From: Phytohabitans flavus
GTDB lineage: Bacteria; Actinomycetota; Actinomycetes; Mycobacteriales; Micromonosporaceae
DNA length: 64,000 nucleotides
Reading direction: 5' to 3'
Assembly: GCF_011764545.1 (NCBI RefSeq)
Contig: NZ_AP022870.1
Span: forward strand, 6,330,001-6,394,000
Part shown: positions 59,072 through 64,000 of the stretch, piece after piece
Layout of the letters: every line of letters starts with the position of its first letter
Position numbering within the stretch: position 1 is the first letter of the stretch
The notes under the pieces: model-generated
What the model saw: the letters and a program-made list of their open reading frames with translations, nothing else
What the model was told of the DNA's origin: nothing
Database searches by the model: none
Made by a program: the position numbers and the translations under genes

Positions 59072-59943
59072 GGCCGCTCCTCGGCGGTCAGGTGGACGAA
59101 GAGGTCCTGGAGCCCGACCGGGCCCAGGTCCAGCCCGGCATACCGGGCCTTGGCCCGCTCGTCATCGGTGAGCTGGCCGTAGATCGTGGTCGAGCGGGTG
59201 CCGCCCAGCCGCTGGTCACCCAGCACCGTGCGCCCCTCGGTAAACGCCGCGACCGTGTCGGCCGGGCCGGTGACCGCGACGCCCCGCGCGCGCAGCGCCT
59301 CGGTCTCCTCGTGCGCCACCAGGCGGCCCTTGTCGAGGATCACGACCTCCTCGAAGAGGGAGCCCACCTCCTCGATCAGGTGCGTGGAGACGATGATCGT
59401 GCGCGGGTGGGTCATGTAGTCGTTGAGCAGCTCGTCGTAGAACGCGTACCGCGAGGGGGCGTCCATCCCCAGGTAGGACTCGTCGAAGATAGTGAGTGGC
59501 GCCCGCGCGGCCAGGCCGAGCGTGACGCTGAGCGCCGACTTCATGCCTCGGGAGAGCCCACTGATCCGCTTCCTGACCGGCAGGCGGAAGCGCTCGATCA
59601 GGGCCTGCGCGTACTCCTCGTCCCAGTTGGGGCGCAACGCGCGGGCCATCCGGAGCACGGCGGTGACCCGGTCGGTGTCCTGCGCGTCCACCCGGTCCCG
59701 CACGAAACAGATCTGCCGGGTCAGTGCGGCGTTTTCGAAGGGCTCGGCGTCGCCGACGAGCACCGCGCCGCTGGTCGCCGGGCGGAACGCGGAGACGGCC
59801 GAGAGCACGCTTGTCTTGCCCGAGCCGTTGCGCCCGAGCAAGCCGTAGATCTTGCCGCCGGCCAGCCTGAGCGTGAGCCTGTCCACGGCGACCGTGTCCC
59901 CGTACCGGATCGTGAGGTCTTTGACCTCGACGGAGAGGGTCAC
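59068..59943 (-). CDS. ABC transporter ATP-binding protein (YtrB-like)
   Basis: A 291-residue ATPase with Walker A LGRNGSGKTS, a divergent signature (LSRGMKSALS in place of LSGGQ), Walker B LTIFDESYLGMD and H-loop VSTHLIEE. The signature and the DES Walker B match the group controlled by YtrA-type GntR repressors. It overlaps both its regulator (upstream) and its membrane partner (downstream) by 4 bases. Confidence 0.9.
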   Translation of the reverse strand: MTLSVEVKDLTIRYGDTVAVDRLTLRLAGGKIYGLLGRNGSGKTSVLSAVSAFRPATSGAVLVGDAEPFENAALTRQICFVRDRVDAQDTDRVTAVLRMARALRPNWDEEYAQALIERFRLPVRKRISGLSRGMKSALSVTLGLAARAPLTIFDESYLGMDAPSRYAFYDELLNDYMTHPRTIIVSTHLIEEVGSLFEEVVILDKGRLVAHEETEALRARGVAVTGPADTVAAFTEGRTVLGDQRLGGTRSTTIYGQLTDDERAKARYAGLDLGPVGLQDLFVHLTAEERP

Positions 59944-60293
59944 CTCGCCCCCTCGATCCGCCGGACGATCTCGTCCAGAGAGATGCCGATCACTCGGGCC
60001 TCAGCGATCATCGCGTCGACGACCTCCTCGAAGAAGCGCTCACGCCGCTCGGCGCGCAGCTTTTCGCGGGCATCGGCGCTGACGAACATGCCGATGCCAC
60101 GCCGCTTGTACAGGACGCCCTCCTCGACCAGCTGCTGGAAGCCCTTGGCCGCGGTGGCTGGGTTGATCCGGTAGTAGCTCGCGTACTGGTTGGTGGACAT
60201 GACCTGCTCGTCCTCCCCAAGTGCCCCGCTCAGGATGTCCTCTTTGATCTTGTCGGCGATTTGCAGATAGATCGGACTCCGGTCGTCAAACAC
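59940..60293 (-). CDS. YtrA-subfamily GntR repressor
   Basis: A 117-residue GntR protein, almost only the winged helix (PIYLQIADKIKEDILSGALGEDEQVMSTNQYASYYRINPATAAKGFQQLVEEGVLYKRRGIGMFV) plus a short dimerising tail, as in YtrA. It heads an operon of two ABC exporters and has a 24-bp palindromic site just upstream, so it very likely represses itself and the exporters. Known inducers of relatives are cell-wall antibiotics. Confidence 0.92.
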   Translation of the reverse strand: MFDDRSPIYLQIADKIKEDILSGALGEDEQVMSTNQYASYYRINPATAAKGFQQLVEEGVLYKRRGIGMFVSADAREKLRAERRERFFEEVVDAMIAEARVIGISLDEIVRRIEGAR

Positions 60294-60314
60294 GGGAGCA
60301 CCTCAAGGTTCTTA

Positions 60315-60338
60315 GGTTCGTTACTTGACTAATGAACC
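60315..60338. promoter_or_regulatory. palindromic operator upstream of the YtrA-type gntR
   Basis: GGTTC-n-TTA-n6-TAA-n-GAACC, a 24-bp interrupted palindrome starting 22 bases before the gntR start codon; the position suits autorepression. Confidence 0.7.
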
Positions 60339-60489
60339 GTAGCACCGAAGAACTGAGGCGGTCAATGGGTCGGTTCCTGATCGCGCCGTTCACCGGGGTG
60401 CGGCGGGCTGCGGACTCTCGCCGCTCTTTGCCCGCTGACCTGTCCGGGCGGGCGATACGCCAGAGATTGCTCCGACATAGTGTCTGCCC

Positions 60490-61340
60490 ATGGGGAACGA
60501 TCTCGCGGTCTCGGTGAAGGGGCTGCGCAAGGCATACGGCCGCACGGTGGCGGTCGATGGCCTGGACCTGGATGTACGGCGGGGCGAGGTCTTCGCCCTC
60601 CTCGGCCCGAACGGGGCCGGCAAGACCACCACTGTCGAAATCCTGGAGGGATACCGCAAGCGCGACGGCGGCGAGGTGAGCGTGCTCGGCCTGGACCCCG
60701 CCGCCCCGACCGCCGAATGGCGGACGCGGGTGGGATAGTGCTACAGGGCACCGGGGAGTTCGAGGAGCTCACTGTCGGTGAGCTGGTACACCACTTCGCG
60801 GCGTTCTATCCAAAGGCGGACGACCCCGACGATGTGATCGCGCGAGTCGGGCTGACCGACAAGGCGAAGGCCCGGACACACAGCCTCTCCGGCGGGCAGC
60901 GGCGGCGGCTGGATGTGGCGCTCGGCATCGTGGGCCGGCCCGAGCTGCTCTTCCTGGACGAGCCGACGACCGGCTTCGACCCGGAGGCGCGGCGGGAGTT
61001 CTGGCAGCTGATCCGGGAGCTCAACGGCGCCGGTACCACGATCATGCTGACCACCCACTACCTGGACGAAGCGGAGGCGCTCGCCCAGCGGGTAGGCGTG
61101 ATCGCCGACGGGCGGCTCGTCGAGGTGGCCGAGCCGAGCCGGCTGGGCAACCGGGAGGGCGCGCCGGCAACAGTCTCGTGGCGTACCCCCGACGGCTCGG
61201 TCGAGTCGAAGGAGAGCGAGACGCCGACGGCGCTCGTCGCCGAGCTGGCCGCGCGCTTCGATGGCGAGGTGCCCGGCCTGACCGTCACCCGCCCCACCCT
61301 GGAGGACGTCTACCTACGCATGATCGGAGCCGTGGCATGA
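60490..61340 (+). CDS. ABC transporter ATP-binding protein (1-base frameshift)
   Basis: About 283 residues when repaired. The first part has Walker A GPNGAGKTT; the second part has LSGGQRRRLDVAL, LFLDEPTTGFD and the H-loop TTHYLDE. The frame stops at RTRVG after the GGG at 60732-60734; adding one G gives RTRVGIVLQGTGEFEELTVGEL, the expected sequence. The last 80 residues are the extra domain of drug-export ATPases. It overlaps its permease gene (ATGA). Probably intact in the real genome. Confidence 0.88.
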
Positions 61341-62128
61341 GCAGCGTGGACCTGGCGCGCCGGCAGGGCACCCTCGAGATCAAGCAGTTCATGCGCAGCC
61401 GCGAGGCGGTCGTGTTCACGATGGCGTTCCCGGTCATCATGATCTTGATCTTCGCCTCGATCTTCAACGACGAGATCGCGCCGGGCGTGAACTACACGCA
61501 GTACTTCATCACCGGCATGATCGCGACCGGCTTGATGACCGTCGGCTTCCAGAACCTCGGCATCCAGATCCCCATCGAACGGGACAAGGGCGTACTCAAG
61601 CGCTATCGCGGTACACCAATGCCTAAATGGGTCTACTTCGCCGGCAAGGTGCTCATGGTGGCCGCCATCGGGGTAATCGAGGTGGCGATCCTGCTGGTCA
61701 TCTCGATCACCCTCTTCGACCTGCACGCACCCGCCTCGGCCGAGAAGTGGTTCACGTTCGCCTGGGTGTCGTTGCTGGGGCTGACCGCGTCCACGCTGTG
61801 CGGCATCGCGTTCTCGTCGGTACCCCGCAACGCGCGCAGCGCCACCGCGGTCGTGACCCCGGTGGCGCTGGTGCTTCAGTTCATCTCGGGGGTGTTCTTC
61901 GTCTTCACCGACCTGCCCACGTGGATGCAGCAGATCGCGGCGATCTTCCCGCTGAAGTGGATGTGTCAGGGGCTGCGGTCGGTCTTCCTGCCCGACTCGT
62001 TCGCCGCCGCCGAGCCGGCCGGCAGCTGGGAGCTGGGCAAGGTCGCGCTGGTCCTGTGCGCCTGGTGCGTGGTCGGCCTGGTGGTGTGTATCCGCACCTT
62101 TAGCTGGCAGAACAAGTACAGCCGTTAG
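61337..62128 (+). CDS. ABC-2-type transporter permease
   Basis: A 263-residue permease with six helices and the ABC-2 pattern (EIKQFMRSREAVVFTMAFPVIMILIFASIF; KDKGVLKRYRGTPMP-like cytoplasmic motif, here RDKGVLKRYRGTPMP). It forms an exporter with the ATPase encoded just before. The ATG overlaps the ATPase stop. Its own stop overlaps the convergent dehydrogenase gene by 4 bases. Confidence 0.92.
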   Translation: MSSVDLARRQGTLEIKQFMRSREAVVFTMAFPVIMILIFASIFNDEIAPGVNYTQYFITGMIATGLMTVGFQNLGIQIPIERDKGVLKRYRGTPMPKWVYFAGKVLMVAAIGVIEVAILLVISITLFDLHAPASAEKWFTFAWVSLLGLTASTLCGIAFSSVPRNARSATAVVTPVALVLQFISGVFFVFTDLPTWMQQIAAIFPLKWMCQGLRSVFLPDSFAAAEPAGSWELGKVALVLCAWCVVGLVVCIRTFSWQNKYSR

Positions 62129-62979
62129 GACTGGTAGTCGTAGAAGCCTCGGCCGCTCTTGCGGCCGAGGTCACCGGCGGCGACCATGCGCTGGAGTAGC
62201 TCTGGCGGGAAGAACTTCTCGTCCGCGGTGTCGGTGTAGATGTTCTTCGTGGCGTGCAGCAGCACGTCGACGCCGGTCAGGTCGGTGGTGGCCAGCGGAC
62301 CCATCGCGTGGCCGAAGCCGAGCTTGCACGCGGTGTCCAGGTCCTCCGGCGAGATGACGCCGGACTCGACGAGCTTGACCGCCTCTACCACCAGCGCGGA
62401 GATAAGCCGGGTGGTCACGAATCCGGCGATGTCGCGGTTGACCACCACGCACGTCTTGCCGACCTCCTCGGCGAAGGTCCGGACCGTCGCCAGCGTGGCG
62501 TCCGACGTCTTGTACCCGCGCACGAGCTCGCAGAGCTTCATCATCGGCACCGGCGAGAAGAAGTGTGTACCCACGACCGACTCGGGCCGCTGGGTGGCGG
62601 CGGCGATCTGGGTGACCGGGATCGCGCTCGTGTTCGTCGCCAGCACTGCCTCCGGCCGGCAGATCTTGTCGAGCTGCCGGAAGACCTCCTGCTTGACGTC
62701 CAGCCGCTCGAACACCGCCTCGACCACGATGTCCGCCTCGGCCGCCGCCTCCAGCTCGGTGGTCGGGGTGATGCGGCCCAGCGTGGCCTCCACGTCGCCG
62801 GGCTCGATCGTCCCCTTGCTCGCGAACCTCTCCAGCGACTTGCGGATCCCCGCCAGGCCCCGGCTCGTCGCCGCGTCATCGAGATCGCGGAGAGTGACCT
62901 CCCAGCCAGCCTGCGCGGCCACCTGGGCGATGCCCGAACCCATCAGCCCGGCCCCGACGACCGCCAGTCGACCCGCCAT
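62125..62979 (-). CDS. 3-hydroxybutyryl-CoA dehydrogenase family
   Basis: A 284-residue enzyme: Rossmann motif VVGAGLMGSGIAQVAAQAG, NAD-binding Asp at the second strand end, catalytic His-Glu in THFFSPVPMMKLCELV, and the C-terminal dimerisation domain with GFGHAMGPLATTDLTG. It oxidises 3-hydroxyacyl-CoA in fatty acid or butanoate pathways. I prefer ATG 62979 with GAGGAG 7 bases upstream; an ATG nine codons earlier is possible. Complete length. Confidence 0.93.
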   Translation of the reverse strand: MAGRLAVVGAGLMGSGIAQVAAQAGWEVTLRDLDDAATSRGLAGIRKSLERFASKGTIEPGDVEATLGRITPTTELEAAAEADIVVEAVFERLDVKQEVFRQLDKICRPEAVLATNTSAIPVTQIAAATQRPESVVGTHFFSPVPMMKLCELVRGYKTSDATLATVRTFAEEVGKTCVVVNRDIAGFVTTRLISALVVEAVKLVESGVISPEDLDTACKLGFGHAMGPLATTDLTGVDVLLHATKNIYTDTADEKFFPPELLQRMVAAGDLGRKSGRGFYDYQS

Positions 62980-63081
62980 GCCCTCACTCCTCAACTCGTT
63001 AGCCATGGATGGATGCTAAACGACCATTCAGGATGAGCTTGAGGTGCGAGGCTGACGCCATGGCGCTGGCCCGAGGGCGCT

Positions 63082-64000
63082 CTACTGGAATGTGAAGGTC
63101 GGCTCCTCCGGCGCGGCCACCCGCTCGACCTTGACTCCCAGGCCGCGCAGGTTCGGCACGAAGTCCGGGTAGCCACGGTCGATGTGGTGCACGTGCGACA
63201 CCTCGGTCATGCCGTCGGCGCAGAGCGCGGCCATCACCAGCCCGGCACCGGCCCGGATGTCGGTCGCCCGTACCGGCGCGCTGGAGAGCCGCTCCCGCCC
63301 CTGCACCACGGCGTGGTGACCGTCGGTGCGGATGTCGGCACCGAGGCGGACCATCTCGTTCACGAACATGAACCGGCCGTCGAAGATGTTTTCCGTGACG
63401 AGCGACGAGCCGTCGCTGACCGAGGAGAGGCCGATCGCCATCGGCAGCAGGTCGGTCGGGAAGCCCGGGAACGGCAGCGTGACCACGTCGACCGCGTTCG
63501 GGCGGCGATCCATCTGCACGCGGAATGAGTTGGACCGGGTCTCCACCAGGCCGCCCGCCGAGATCACCTTGTCGAGGGCGATCTCCAGGTGGGCGGGGTT
63601 AACCCCGGTCACCGTGACGTCTCCCCGCGTCATCGCCGCGCCGAACGCCCAGGTACCGCCCACGATGCGGTCACCGATCGTGGAGTGATGCACCGGGCGC
63701 AGCTCGGTCACGCCCTGCACGCGCAGCGTGGACGTGCCGGCCCCCTCGATGCGGGCGCCCATCTCGGAGAGCATCGTGCAGATGTCGACGATCTCCGGCT
63801 CGCGGGCCACGTTGTCGATAACCGTCTCGCCGCGCGCCAGCACCGCCGCCATCAGCAGGTTTTCGGTGGCGCCCACGCTGGGGAAGTCGAGCCAGATCGT
63901 CGCACCCCGCAGCCCGCGTGGCGCCGAGGCGATCACGAAGCCGTGCTCGCCGGTGATCTCCGCACCCATCCGGGCCAGCCCGTCGATGTGCATGTCGAGC
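63082..64000 (-). CDS. murA: UDP-N-acetylglucosamine 1-carboxyvinyltransferase (3' part)
   Basis: The visible part is the C-terminal 300 or so residues of MurA, running off the right edge. Features include WLDFPSVGATENLLMAAVLA, EPEIVDICTMLSEMGA and the FPTDLLPMAIGLSSVSDG segment near the end. It transfers enolpyruvate to UDP-GlcNAc in the first committed step of peptidoglycan synthesis. The active-site Cys lies in the missing N-terminal part, so it cannot be checked. Actinobacteria can carry two MurA-type genes; this one ends EEPTFTFQ. Confidence 0.93.
   Translation of the reverse strand, partial: LDMHIDGLARMGAEITGEHGFVIASAPRGLRGATIWLDFPSVGATENLLMAAVLARGETVIDNVAREPEIVDICTMLSEMGARIEGAGTSTLRVQGVTELRPVHHSTIGDRIVGGTWAFGAAMTRGDVTVTGVNPAHLEIALDKVISAGGLVETRSNSFRVQMDRRPNAVDVVTLPFPGFPTDLLPMAIGLSSVSDGSSLVTENIFDGRFMFVNEMVRLGADIRTDGHHAVVQGRERLSSAPVRATDIRAGAGLVMAALCADGMTEVSHVHHIDRGYPDFVPNLRGLGVKVERVAAPEEPTFTFQ

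Overview
The window is about 70% G+C, uses GTG and TTG starts freely, and carries an actinobacterial gene set: a tig-clpP1-clpP2-clpX block with a ClgR-type box, nucS (EndoMS), a cvn/roadblock conservon, a putative mycothiol-dependent DsbA-like protein, a SigE-family ECF factor and many secreted discoidin (F5/8C) glycosidases. It most resembles a filamentous Micromonosporaceae-type actinomycete; the genus cannot be read from the sequence.

Layout. 0-9 kb: nitrilase, DMT transporter and its likely regulator, then tig-clpP1-clpP2-clpX on the minus strand and a Tat-exported amidohydrolase. 8.8-16.2 kb: accessory genes (UvrA-like ATPase, AraC/VOC pair, half-size MFS protein, ASCH protein, arginase-family/GntR pair with an ornithine cyclodeaminase remnant). 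16.2-18.06 kb: a collapsed integrative element bounded by a duplicated 3' half of tRNA-Gly(TCC), holding a secreted trypsin-like protease and a decayed tyrosine integrase. 18.1-22.0 kb: the most striking locus, a minus-strand array of 30 tightly packed tRNA genes covering 19 amino acids (no Cys), interrupted by an HNH endonuclease gene and flanked by two small unrecognised ORFs.

23-35.6 kb: a fungal cell-wall degradation region: GH18 chitinase, GH64 beta-1,3-glucanase, GH16 laminarinase, a DUF1996 protein, GH76 alpha-1,6-mannanase and a LacI repressor. Three copies of the palindrome GAGAGCGCTCTC lie at the promoters of the GH64 gene, the GH16-DUF1996-lacI operon and the GH76 gene, so these look like one regulon. 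A SigE-family sigma factor with a membrane partner sits between. 35.6-43.5 kb: conservon cvnABCD directly downstream of a P450/class I terpene synthase/class II cyclase operon, probably diterpenoid. 43.7-64 kb: mostly housekeeping or general genes (Eis-like acetyltransferase, rpiB, DUF1015, aminopeptidase N, nucS, a STAND ATPase with TPRs, three ABC export modules with a YtrA-type GntR regulator, a 3-hydroxyacyl-CoA dehydrogenase, and murA running off the right edge).

Data quality: six otherwise normal genes are each broken by the loss of one base in a short G/C run (near 9444, 32735, 33708, 39982, 52219 and 60733). Each reads through if one G or C is added, so under-called homopolymers are more likely than six pseudogenes.
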